Origin: Halonatronum saccharophilum DSM 13868
Lineage (GTDB): Bacteria; Bacillota; Halanaerobiia; Halobacteroidales; Halobacteroidaceae
NCBI RefSeq assembly: GCF_000517025.1
Contig: NZ_KI912095.1
Location: forward strand, 208,870-272,869
Length of the DNA stretch: 64,000 nucleotides
Direction: 5' to 3'
The notes beneath the pieces were generated by a model. It was not told the origin of the DNA. It saw only the letters and a list, made by a program, of their open reading frames with translations, and did not search any database. Shown here piece after piece: positions 25,735-34,532 of the stretch. The position numbers were made by a program, and so were the translations under genes. How positions within the stretch are numbered: the stretch's first letter is position 1; every line of letters begins with the position of its first letter.

Positions 25735-28473
25735 ATGAAAAATAAAGGATCTAAAGGGTGGGAGTTTATCGGTGAGAATGGTGAGTTTAAATTAGAGGGT
25801 GCTAATAATAGTAGCTATCTATACTTTCCATTAGCTAATGAAGCAGGAATGATGTCAGCCATTACACCTTCATTGCATGGTGATATTAAGACTGGACAGA
25901 ATACCTTTGCTATGATGCCAGTATCTCTTGAAGATCTGCATAATACAAAATCGGCTAGGAACTTTTGGGTGTTAGTAGATGGAGAAGAGCCTTGGTCGGT
26001 AGCAGGTAATTCTTCTAAACAGATGTCATTACAGTTTAATGAAGATAAGAGTGAAGATGTAAATCTAGAGGCTGGAATGTTATGGCATAAAGTTAGTAGA
26101 GAAAATAAGAGATTAGGTTTAAAATCAGAGGTAACTAGTTTTGTACCAGCTAATGACGAAACTGTAGAGCTAATGAAGGTTAAAATTGTTAATACAGGGG
26201 CCAACGCCAAAAAGTTGACTCCAACAGCAGCTATGCCTTTATATGCTCGTTCAGCTGATAATTTACGTGATCATCGCCATGTGACTTCTTTATTGCACCA
26301 AATAGAAACAATAGACAATGGTGTTGTTGTTAATCCTACACTATCATTTGATGAAAGAGGGCATAAAGAGAATAATGTTTCCTACGGTGTTGTAGGTGCA
26401 GATGATAAAGGCAACAAACCAATTGGGTTCTTTCCTATACTAGAAGATTTTATAGGAGAAGGAGGAAATTTAGAGTGGCCAGAAGCCATTGTTAAAAATT
26501 CCAAGGACTATAATAATTCAGGAGAGAAGTTAGAAGGTTTCGAAGCTATAGGTGCTCTAAGATTTGAGGATATTACTTTAGACCCTGGAGAAGAAAAATC
26601 ATATGTTATTGCAATAGTAATTGATGAGTATGGAAGCTCTTTGAAATCTGTAGCTCAAAAATATTGTACCCAAGATTTCTTTGATAAATATCTAGAAAAG
26701 AACAAAGAGTTTTGGCAAGAAAAGATTAATACAGTACAGTTTAATTCGGGTGATAAAAACTTCGATCAATGGATGAAGTGGGTTACTATTCAACCTATCT
26801 TAAGAAGAATTTATGGCTGTTCTTTCTTACCTAGTCACGATTATGGACGTGGGGGAAGAGGATGGAGAGATCTATGGCAAGATTGTTTAGCTTTATTATT
26901 AATGGAATCGGATAGAGTTAGAGATTTATTATTAAATAATTTCGCCGGGATAAGGATAGATGGTAGTAATGCAACTATTATAGGTTCTAAACCAGGAGAG
27001 TTTATAGCAGATAGAAATAATATTAGTAGGGTATGGATGGATCATGGTTCTTGGCCTTTCTTAACTACTAAATTATATATAGACCAGAGTGGAGATTTAG
27101 ATTTCTTATTAGAAGATCAGAGTTATTTCAAGGATGCTCAAGCTCATCGCTCTAATAAGATAGATAGAGACTGGACTGATGAAGAAGGGAATAAATTATT
27201 AGATGGTAATGGAGATATTTATCAAGGAAATGTTATAGAGCATATCTTAGTACAACATTTGACCCTATTCTTTAATGTAGGAGAAAATAATAATATGCTG
27301 TTAGAAGGTGCTGATTGGAATGATGGTCTTGATATGGCTGATGAGAAGGGTGAGAGTGTAGCTTTTACAGCTTTATATGCTAGTAATTTATTAGAGATGG
27401 CTAAATTATTACGTGATTTAGCAGCGAAGAAGGATATTGATAAGGTAGAAATTGCCAAAGAGATAGGAGTATTATTTGATACCTTAAATGGTCAGCTAGA
27501 TTATAATTCTGTTGAAGCTAAGCATAAATTGCTTGATCAATACTTTAGTAGTTGTGAAAGAAGAGTTTCAGGAGATAAGATATCACTTTCAATTGAAGAG
27601 GTTGCTGCTGATTTAGAGAGAAAAGGAAGTTGGATTATTAACCATCTTCACCAGAATGAGTGGGTAGAGAATACGGAAGGTTTTGAGTGGTATAATGGCT
27701 ATTATGATAATGACGGGAAAAAGTTAGAAGGAGATCATCCAACGGGTACTAGGATGACTTTAACTGGTCAAGTATTCCCTATTATGGGAGGGGTAGCTAC
27801 AGAAGAGCAGATAGAAAAGATTGTAGCTTCAGCTGATCATTATTTGAAAGATAATAGTGTAGGTGGCTATCGATTAAATACTAACTTTAAAGAGATTAAA
27901 ACCAATTTAGGAAGGTTATTTGGTTTTGCTTATGGCCACAAGGAGAATGGCGCAATGTTCAGTCATATGGCTGTAATGTATGGTAATGCTCTTTATCAAC
28001 GTGGTTTTGCTAAAGAAGGGTATGAAGTTTTAAGTTCAATTTATGAACACTGTAAAGATTTTAAAACAAGTAGAATTTATCCAGGAATTCCCGAATATAT
28101 TAACGAACGTGGTCGAGGGTTATATCATTATTTGACTGGATCAGCCAGTTGGTTACTATTAACAATGGTGACTCAAGTCTATGGAGTTAGAGGAGAGTTA
28201 GGTAATTTGGTAGTAGACCCTAAATTATTGAAAGAGCAATTTGATGAATTCGGGAGCGCTACCATAGCTACTATATTTGCTAATCAGGAATTGAATCTAA
28301 CCTATAAAAATGAAAATTATCTTGAATATGGAGAGTATTCAATTGAATATATTGAAATAAATGGAAGAAAAATTGATTTTGTGAATAAAGATAACTTTGC
28401 AATAGTTGATAAGAGTTTGATAAAGGAATTATCAAGGGAAGGGTCTACTGAGATAGAAGTGACTCTTGGCTAA
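25735..28473 (+). CDS. GH94-type glycoside phosphorylase (beta-glucan oligosaccharide phosphorylase)
   Basis: 912 residues with the clan GH-Q layout: N-terminal beta-sandwich (about 1-300), linker helices, (alpha/alpha)6 barrel (about 340-830) and C-terminal beta domain. Visible blocks: GRGGRGWRDLWQDCLALL (about 375-392), EGADWNDGLD with the presumed general acid D527, FGFAYGHKENGAMFSHM, and YLTGSASWLLLTM, all paralleling cellobiose/cellodextrin phosphorylase. It would split a beta-glucosidic bond with phosphate to give alpha-glucose-1-phosphate. The exact linkage (1,2; 1,3; 1,4) and whether it belongs to GH94, GH149 or GH161 cannot be told by eye. No signal peptide: cytoplasmic, matching the importer. 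Confidence 0.8.
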   Translation: MKNKGSKGWEFIGENGEFKLEGANNSSYLYFPLANEAGMMSAITPSLHGDIKTGQNTFAMMPVSLEDLHNTKSARNFWVLVDGEEPWSVAGNSSKQMSLQFNEDKSEDVNLEAGMLWHKVSRENKRLGLKSEVTSFVPANDETVELMKVKIVNTGANAKKLTPTAAMPLYARSADNLRDHRHVTSLLHQIETIDNGVVVNPTLSFDERGHKENNVSYGVVGADDKGNKPIGFFPILEDFIGEGGNLEWPEAIVKNSKDYNNSGEKLEGFEAIGALRFEDITLDPGEEKSYVIAIVIDEYGSSLKSVAQKYCTQDFFDKYLEKNKEFWQEKINTVQFNSGDKNFDQWMKWVTIQPILRRIYGCSFLPSHDYGRGGRGWRDLWQDCLALLLMESDRVRDLLLNNFAGIRIDGSNATIIGSKPGEFIADRNNISRVWMDHGSWPFLTTKLYIDQSGDLDFLLEDQSYFKDAQAHRSNKIDRDWTDEEGNKLLDGNGDIYQGNVIEHILVQHLTLFFNVGENNNMLLEGADWNDGLDMADEKGESVAFTALYASNLLEMAKLLRDLAAKKDIDKVEIAKEIGVLFDTLNGQLDYNSVEAKHKLLDQYFSSCERRVSGDKISLSIEEVAADLERKGSWIINHLHQNEWVENTEGFEWYNGYYDNDGKKLEGDHPTGTRMTLTGQVFPIMGGVATEEQIEKIVASADHYLKDNSVGGYRLNTNFKEIKTNLGRLFGFAYGHKENGAMFSHMAVMYGNALYQRGFAKEGYEVLSSIYEHCKDFKTSRIYPGIPEYINERGRGLYHYLTGSASWLLLTMVTQVYGVRGELGNLVVDPKLLKEQFDEFGSATIATIFANQELNLTYKNENYLEYGEYSIEYIEINGRKIDFVNKDNFAIVDKSLIKELSREGSTEIEVTLG

Positions 28474-28539
28474 TATAGAAATTATCAGAGAGGCTTAGAT
28501 GATAACTTTAGGTTAGTAGAAGAGGGAGGTAGTTAACCT

Positions 28540-28965
28540 GTGACAATCAGTAAAGATTTACTAGAAGTAAAGGAGTATACGAGTGAAGGGTATAAGCCTG
28601 TGGTTGATTATGATCAATGGAGAGTTGCAGTTTTAAATTATTGTGATGAACTCCTTCCAGAAAAGATAGATAAAATGCAAAAACATGACCAAACTGATGA
28701 GGTATTTGTTCTCTTGAAAGGACAATGTATCTTATTTATTGGAGAAGGTGAAGAGGATATAGCTGATATTCACGGAGAAGATATGGAGCCTTTTAAGTTA
28801 TATAATGTAAAACGGTCGGTCTGGCATACACATACTCTCAGTGAAGATGCTATGGTATTAATTGTTGAAAACAGGGATACTAACTTAGATAATTCACCTG
28901 AAAAGGATTTGAATGAAGATCAAAGGAGTCAATTAGTAGAATTGACTCAGAATCTATGGAAATAA
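28540..28965 (+). CDS. Small cupin-domain protein
   Basis: 141 residues. Cupin motif 1 is visible as HDQTDEVFVLLKGQ and motif 2 as WHTHTLSEDAMVLIVEN, with candidate metal ligands His, Glu and His. GTG 28540 is the start, with AGAGGGAGG upstream. Located between two large phosphorylase-like genes, probably one operon. The function is unknown; an epimerase, mutarotase-like or sugar-binding role in the pathway is possible but only guessed from position. Confidence 0.75.
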   Translation: MTISKDLLEVKEYTSEGYKPVVDYDQWRVAVLNYCDELLPEKIDKMQKHDQTDEVFVLLKGQCILFIGEGEEDIADIHGEDMEPFKLYNVKRSVWHTHTLSEDAMVLIVENRDTNLDNSPEKDLNEDQRSQLVELTQNLWK

Positions 28966-29085
28966 GCAGGCGCTATTCAATACAGTAATTAAATCATTAA
29001 TGAATCTACGAAAATATAATAACTTTATACAAAACCAAGGGTATTGAATAGAAATTTCTCTGCCCTATATAAGGAGGTAGTTCAG

Positions 29086-32000
29086 ATGAGTCAAGAGTTT
29101 TCATTAAACAAAAAAGGTCATTTTATAATAGATAATTACCAAAACAAACGTACTTTTGCAAGTTTCTTACCTGGAATCGCTGGTAAATTAGGAATTCCTA
29201 TCTGGGCTTTTTATGTTAATCGCGGCCAAGGAATCGCTAGCTTTGGATCTAAGGATAAGGATAATCCGATTATGGAATTTTATCCGGCTAATAAATCTTA
29301 TCAAAATGTTCCAACTAAAGGTTTTAGAACTTTTATTAAGCTAAGAAGAGGCTCAGAAGAGACTGTTTATGAACCATTTAGAAAGTTGAGTGAGGGTGTT
29401 TCAACTAAAATGACAATTGCTCCTCATGCATTAACTATTGAGGAGGAGAATTTAAATTTAGGCATAAAGGTTAAAGTAAATTACTTTATTATGCCTAATG
29501 AGGATTTTGGTGCTTTGGTTAGGAGAGTAAAAGTAAAGAATATTTCTGACAAAGAGCAAGAAGTTGAAGTCTTAGATGGTATGCCTATACTGGTCCCTTA
29601 TGGTATAGTAAATGGGGCTTTAAAAGAAGTTAGTCAGACTGTTTCTGCTTGGGCTAAAGTTTATGCTTTTGAAGATAGGACACCTTTTTATAGGTTGCGT
29701 GCCTCTGCTAAGGATGAAGCAGAAGTTAAGCAGATGGATGCTGGAAACTTCTATATCTCCTTTAAAGGGAGTAGGGAGGGCAACGAGTTGTTGGCCCCTA
29801 TTGTAGATCCAGAGGTTGTCTTTGGCGAAATGACCAGTTTAGAGGATCCATTAGGATTTATGAGAGAAGAGTTGGTAGATTTCAAAGGTGAACAGATTTT
29901 AGAGAATCGTTTTCCAAGTGCAATGGCTGCTACAAAAGGTCTATTATCTTCAGAAGAGGAGTTAGAAATCAATTCAGTCTTTGGTCACCTTGCTGATCAA
30001 GATAGACTTGTTGAAGTTAAGGATAGAGTTCTAGCGGATGGTTATCTAGGTGAAAAAGAGATTCAGACTGAAAGCATACACAACTATTATGCAGATCATA
30101 TATTTACTGTAAGTAATGAAGAGACTCTTGATGCATATACTCGTCAAACATTTATGGACAATTTGCTTAGAGGAGGATTTCCTATCAGCCTAGGAAGTGA
30201 AGGGAAAGAAAAGACTTATCATATCTTCTCTCGTAAACATGGTGATTTAGAGCGTGATTATAATGATTTTCTATTAGAGCCAACTTACTATTCACAGGGT
30301 AATGGTAACTTTAGAGATGTAAATCAAAATCGCCGTTCTGATAACTTCTTTAATCCTAAGGTTAAAGAAGATAATATTAAGGTCTTTGCTGATCTAATCC
30401 AGGCTGACGGTTATAATCCATTAGTGATTGAAGGAAGTAAATTCTATATTCCAACAACACAAGCAAGAGATGTGGTATTAGCTGAAGTTTCTGATGAAGG
30501 TAAAGAAGAGTTAGCCAAAAGGCTAGAAAAACCTTTTACTCCAGGAGAAATTGCTGTATTTATTGATAATCTTGATATAGATATTAACTTAGAAACAGAA
30601 GATTTTATTGATTTAGTTATTGATAATGCCCATTCTTGGACAGTGGCTAAGTATGGTGAAGGATATTGGATTGACCATTGGACTTATACCTTAGATTTAG
30701 TGGAAAATTATTTGGCTGTTTATCCTGAAAAGCTAAAAGATTTATTATTTGATAACAGCTATACTTTCTATGATAACTTTACTAAAGTTTTGCCAAGAAG
30801 CCAAAAGTATGTATTAACGGATAATGGGCCAAGACAATATGAATCTCTTCATGAGGATGAAGAGAAAGAAAAGTTAATTGCTAATAGAGGATATCTTCCT
30901 TATTCTGTAAGGACTGACAAAGGGAGAGGTGAGGTTTACTATACTAATCTGATTGTAAAATTACTTGCTTTAGCAGTTAATAAAGTCTCTGCTTTAGACC
31001 CATATGGTATGGGAATTGAGATGGAAGCTAATAAGCCTGGTTGGTATGATGCCCTTAATGGTCTACCTGGACTCTTTGGTTCTGCTATAGCAGAAAACAT
31101 TGAAACAAAGAGAATTATAGAGTTCTTAAATGATTCTTTGGAAGATAGTGATGATTCTATTAAATTACCTAAAGAGCTTTATAGTTTTTATCAAGGTATT
31201 GTAGAGGCCTTAGATGCTTGGAATGAAGATAAAGATAATTTCAAATACTGGCAAGATGCTACTTCTTTAAGGGAAGATTATCGTGAAGAAGTATTTATGG
31301 GCTTTGCTGGAACAGAAGAAGAAATTTCTATAAAGACTCTTAAAGAGTTTCTTAATAAAGCTTTAGATAAATTAAATTACGGAATTGAGGCTGCTAAGGA
31401 AGAGGACACAGGGTTATTTACAATGTACTTCTCCTATGATGCACTAGAGTATGAAAAGACTGGTGAGACTTCTTCTAAAGGGTTGGCCCATGTAAAGGTC
31501 AAGAAATTCAAACAGAATAGATTACCTGCATTCTTGGAAGGGCAGGTAAGGGCTATGAAGGTCTTAAAAGATAAAGAAGAAGCACGCAAATTACACCAAA
31601 GTGTTCATAATAGTGATTTATATGATCAGCCGTTAGGTATGTACCGAGTTAATGGTGACTTAAGTGATGAAAGCTATGAAATTGGTCGAGCTAGAGCATT
31701 CAGTCCAGGATGGTTAGAGAATGGTTCTATTTGGATGCATATGGAGTATAAATACTTGCTAGAATTATTGAAAGCTGGATTATATGATGAATATTATCAA
31801 GCTATTGATACTGCTTTAGTTCCTTTCCAAGATCCTGAAGTCTATGGCCGTAGTATATTAGAGAATAGTTCCTTCATCCTAAGTACACTTAATGGTGATA
31901 AGAAGAATCATGGTCGGGGATATATTGCTCGTCTAAGTGGAGCTACTGCTGAATATATCAATATGTGGTCGCTTATGTGCTTTGGTACTAATCCATTTAC

Positions 32001-32346
32001 TGTAAAAGGTGGAGATATAGTTTATAAACCAGAACCAGCATTATCTAGTAACTTATTTACTACTGAAGCCAAAACTGTAGAAATTCAAGTTAGTGAGACT
32101 CAAAGTAAAGAAGTTGAAGTTCCAGCTAATAGTTTCACTTATCGCTTTTTAGGTGAGACTGTAGTACAATATCACAATCCTAATCGAGCTAACACATTTG
32201 GTGAGGATAAGGTAGAAATTCAAAATTACAAACTATTTACTAAAGATGGTGAAAAGCTTGTAGTGGAGGACTCAGAAGTTAGAGGTCATCTTGCTGAGAA
32301 GATTAGAAAAGGTGAGATGAGCAGAATAGATATAGTTTTAGAGTAA
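29086..32346 (+). CDS. Large GH94-like (alpha/alpha)6 protein, uncharacterised
   Basis: 1086 residues from ATG 29086, chosen because AAGGAGG lies eight bases upstream; a TTG 42 bases earlier has no ribosome site. The N-terminus begins FSLNKKGHFIIDNYQN, then SFLPGIAGKLGIPIWAFYVN and GQGIASFG, a conserved opening of proteins usually named cellobiose phosphorylase. Barrel elements include GEGYWIDHWTYTLDLVENYL (about 525) and NKPGWYDALNGLPGLFGS (about 660), which differs from the DWND loop of true GH94. No signal peptide. Enzymatic activity, phosphorolytic or hydrolytic, is unproven; sugar specificity unknown. Probably works with the neighbouring phosphorylase and GH30 enzyme. Confidence 0.7.
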   Translation: MSQEFSLNKKGHFIIDNYQNKRTFASFLPGIAGKLGIPIWAFYVNRGQGIASFGSKDKDNPIMEFYPANKSYQNVPTKGFRTFIKLRRGSEETVYEPFRKLSEGVSTKMTIAPHALTIEEENLNLGIKVKVNYFIMPNEDFGALVRRVKVKNISDKEQEVEVLDGMPILVPYGIVNGALKEVSQTVSAWAKVYAFEDRTPFYRLRASAKDEAEVKQMDAGNFYISFKGSREGNELLAPIVDPEVVFGEMTSLEDPLGFMREELVDFKGEQILENRFPSAMAATKGLLSSEEELEINSVFGHLADQDRLVEVKDRVLADGYLGEKEIQTESIHNYYADHIFTVSNEETLDAYTRQTFMDNLLRGGFPISLGSEGKEKTYHIFSRKHGDLERDYNDFLLEPTYYSQGNGNFRDVNQNRRSDNFFNPKVKEDNIKVFADLIQADGYNPLVIEGSKFYIPTTQARDVVLAEVSDEGKEELAKRLEKPFTPGEIAVFIDNLDIDINLETEDFIDLVIDNAHSWTVAKYGEGYWIDHWTYTLDLVENYLAVYPEKLKDLLFDNSYTFYDNFTKVLPRSQKYVLTDNGPRQYESLHEDEEKEKLIANRGYLPYSVRTDKGRGEVYYTNLIVKLLALAVNKVSALDPYGMGIEMEANKPGWYDALNGLPGLFGSAIAENIETKRIIEFLNDSLEDSDDSIKLPKELYSFYQGIVEALDAWNEDKDNFKYWQDATSLREDYREEVFMGFAGTEEEISIKTLKEFLNKALDKLNYGIEAAKEEDTGLFTMYFSYDALEYEKTGETSSKGLAHVKVKKFKQNRLPAFLEGQVRAMKVLKDKEEARKLHQSVHNSDLYDQPLGMYRVNGDLSDESYEIGRARAFSPGWLENGSIWMHMEYKYLLELLKAGLYDEYYQAIDTALVPFQDPEVYGRSILENSSFILSTLNGDKKNHGRGYIARLSGATAEYINMWSLMCFGTNPFTVKGGDIVYKPEPALSSNLFTTEAKTVEIQVSETQSKEVEVPANSFTYRFLGETVVQYHNPNRANTFGEDKVEIQNYKLFTKDGEKLVVEDSEVRGHLAEKIRKGEMSRIDIVLE

Positions 32347-32357
32347 TTTTACTAATG

Positions 32358-32403
32358 AAAATAGGTTGTGAAATACTTTTAACTATTTGGCAACCTATTT
32401 TTA
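32358..32403 (+). terminator. Terminator after large GH94-like gene
   Basis: AAAATAGGTTG pairs with CAACCTATTTT (32391-32401), followed by TTATAAT. Confidence 0.75.
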
Positions 32404-32468
32404 TAATAAGAGCTTAATATTTAAACAATTTAAATTGATAATAGTTTAAAAAAGGGGGGCTTTAAAAT

Positions 32469-33839
32469 ATGAAGTCAGATAAGATAAGAGTTATTCAAAC
32501 TGCCAAAGGTACAGATGACAAGTTAACAGAGAAGAAACCCTTGGCTTTGAAGGAAGATGTGCACAGTAATTTCCCTGTTATAGAGGTTGATAAGGGGAAA
32601 AAATTTCAAGAGATAATTGGTTTTGGTGGATCGTTTACTGAAGCTGCTTCATCTACTTTAGATCAGTTAAGTCCTAAAAAGAGGCAAGAAGCAATAGATG
32701 CTTATTTTCATCCAGAGAAGGGTATTAATTATACTTTCTGTCGAACTCATATCAATAGCTGTGACTTTTCATTAGGCAATTATGCTTATACTGAGACTCC
32801 TGGAGATGTAGAGTTAAAAGACTTTACAATTGAAAGAGATAAGCAATCTTTGGTTCCGTTGATTAAAGATGCTCTTAAGACTAAAGGAGAAGATTTTAAG
32901 TTATTTTCTTCCCCATGGAGTCCTCCAGCTTGGATGAAGACCAATGAGAGGATGAATAATGGTGGAAGCTTAAAGGATGAATATAAAGAAGTGTGGGCCA
33001 AATACTTTGCTAGATATATTAAAGAGTATAAGAAAGAAGGTATAGATATCTGGGGTCTAACTATTCAAAATGAGCCAATGGCTACAACCCCTTGGGACAA
33101 TTGTATCTATACTGATGAGCAAGAGAGAGACTTTGTTAAGGTTCTTGGCCCTACATTAAAGGAAGAAGGTCTAGATGATGTCAAGATTATGGTTTGGGAT
33201 CATAATAAAGATATTATGAAACCTAGAGTAGATACTATTATGTCTGATCCTGAGGCTGCTAAATGGGTTTGGGGGGTAGGCTTTCATTGGTATGGATCTG
33301 AAGATAGTAAATCGGAAGTAAATAATGATGTTCTAGACTATACCCATGAAACTTATAATACAAATTTAGTCTTTACCGAAGGGTGTAATCCTTATTATGG
33401 TATAGAGGGAGATAACCTAATTGGTGAATGGTGGACTGGTGAGAAGTATGGTAGGCATATTATAGCCGATTTAAATCACTGGACAGTAGCTTGGTGTGAT
33501 TGGAATATGTATTTAAATGAAGAAGGTGGACCAAATCACGTAGGAAATTTATGTGATGCTCCTATTATGGCTGATAGAGATAAGGATATTCTATACTATA
33601 ATACTCCTTATTACTATATGGGTCACTTTAGTAAATATATTCTTCCAGGGGCAAAAAGGGTTGAGTGGAAGTCTGAAGTTGAAGGATTACTGGTAACAGC
33701 TTTTGAGAATACTGATGAATCTATTGCTGTAGTAGTAATGAATGAGTCTGATGAGGATAAAATATTTATTCTTAAAGATGGTAATAAAGGGGCTGAAGTA
33801 ACAAGTCTAGCCCATTCAATTCAAACCTTAATTTATTAG
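32469..33839 (+). CDS. GH30-family beta-glucosidase / beta-1,6-glucanase, cytoplasmic
   Basis: 456 residues. GH30 motifs: GFGGSFTEAAS near 51, acid/base Glu in TIQNEPMA (E202), nucleophile Glu in VFTEGCNP (E304), and a C-terminal beta-sandwich (about 390-456). Family members cleave glucosylceramide-type beta-glucosides or beta-1,6-glucan. There is no signal peptide, unlike secreted GH30 enzymes, so it acts on imported oligosaccharides. Together with a beta-glucan phosphorylase this fits use of a branched beta-glucan such as laminarin (beta-1,3 with beta-1,6 branches); inference. GGGGGG precedes ATG 32469. Confidence 0.88.
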   Translation: MKSDKIRVIQTAKGTDDKLTEKKPLALKEDVHSNFPVIEVDKGKKFQEIIGFGGSFTEAASSTLDQLSPKKRQEAIDAYFHPEKGINYTFCRTHINSCDFSLGNYAYTETPGDVELKDFTIERDKQSLVPLIKDALKTKGEDFKLFSSPWSPPAWMKTNERMNNGGSLKDEYKEVWAKYFARYIKEYKKEGIDIWGLTIQNEPMATTPWDNCIYTDEQERDFVKVLGPTLKEEGLDDVKIMVWDHNKDIMKPRVDTIMSDPEAAKWVWGVGFHWYGSEDSKSEVNNDVLDYTHETYNTNLVFTEGCNPYYGIEGDNLIGEWWTGEKYGRHIIADLNHWTVAWCDWNMYLNEEGGPNHVGNLCDAPIMADRDKDILYYNTPYYYMGHFSKYILPGAKRVEWKSEVEGLLVTAFENTDESIAVVVMNESDEDKIFILKDGNKGAEVTSLAHSIQTLIY

Positions 33840-33975
33840 GAGATAACTTATCCTGAATTATTTACGGTAATTTAAAGAACAATGCCTAACTTATTATAGT
33901 TACTGCATTTTTGATTATTTTTTCTTTTACTTAAAAAGTGATGCTAAAATCGTAAATTTAAATACTACAACTTAT

Positions 33976-34004
33976 TTGACAAACATCAATATTAAAGTTA
34001 TAAT
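33976..34004 (+). promoter_or_regulatory. Consensus promoter of glgC-glgA transcript
   Basis: TTGACA (33976-33981), 17 bases, TATAAT (33999-34004). With this start the glgC message has a leader of about 520 bases. Confidence 0.85.
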
Positions 34005-34010
34005 ATTATT

Positions 34011-34532
34011 GGAATTATATAGTCTCGATTACATAGAATACCTATTATAAAAAAGGCTTCAAAAACTCTTTGAAATAATAATTATTTCAAAGAGTTTTTG
34101 AAGTAAATAGGTTTAGTAAAACTTATTGATTATTCAATAGTAAGTTTATACTTATCAATGTTTAATTGGGCTAAATTTAGAAAAATAAAGGAGGTGTTGA
34201 ATCCAATGTCTTATATAGGTAAAATGAGAGCAGTTATTTTTTTATGCTAAATATGAAAAAAATAACATATTTTATATTTTATAATATTATTAGTGATCTA
34301 ATCTAAAACATCTAATACTTTAGATTAGTTGAAATATTAACTTTAAAATTGTTTGTTATTCTTTAATAACAAACGTTAGTGATATAACATTTAGTGTATT
34401 TATAGAAATGTAGGTTTTTTTAAATATAAATAAAAAGTTATAAAGCAATAACTTTTTATTACTTAAATCTATAACATAAGTAAGTTTGATTGTTTGAAAA
34501 ATAAGTTTATAAGTTTAGAGGAGGGCTAAATA
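34011..34532 (+). other. Long hairpin-rich leader of glgC
   Basis: Four inverted repeats in a row: 34057-34103 (23-bp perfect stem, core AAAAACTCTTTGAAATAAT), about 34299-34327 (CTAATCTAAA/TTTAGATTAG), about 34350-34373 (GTTTGTTATT/AATAACAAAC) and about 34428-34459 (AATAAAAAGTTAT/ATAACTTTTTATT). A strong AAAGGAGG (about 34190) precedes a 14-codon ORF at 34206 (MSYIGKMRAVIFLC). No known riboswitch is recognised. None of the stems ends in a clear T-run. Confidence 0.6.

Noticed and set aside
28250-28262. CGGGAGCGCT, a partial copy of the LacI operator inside the GH94-type gene
   Set aside because: Only one half-site and a few bases fit (GGGAGCGCTACC), and the bases encode FGSAT in frame; too weak to call an internal operator.
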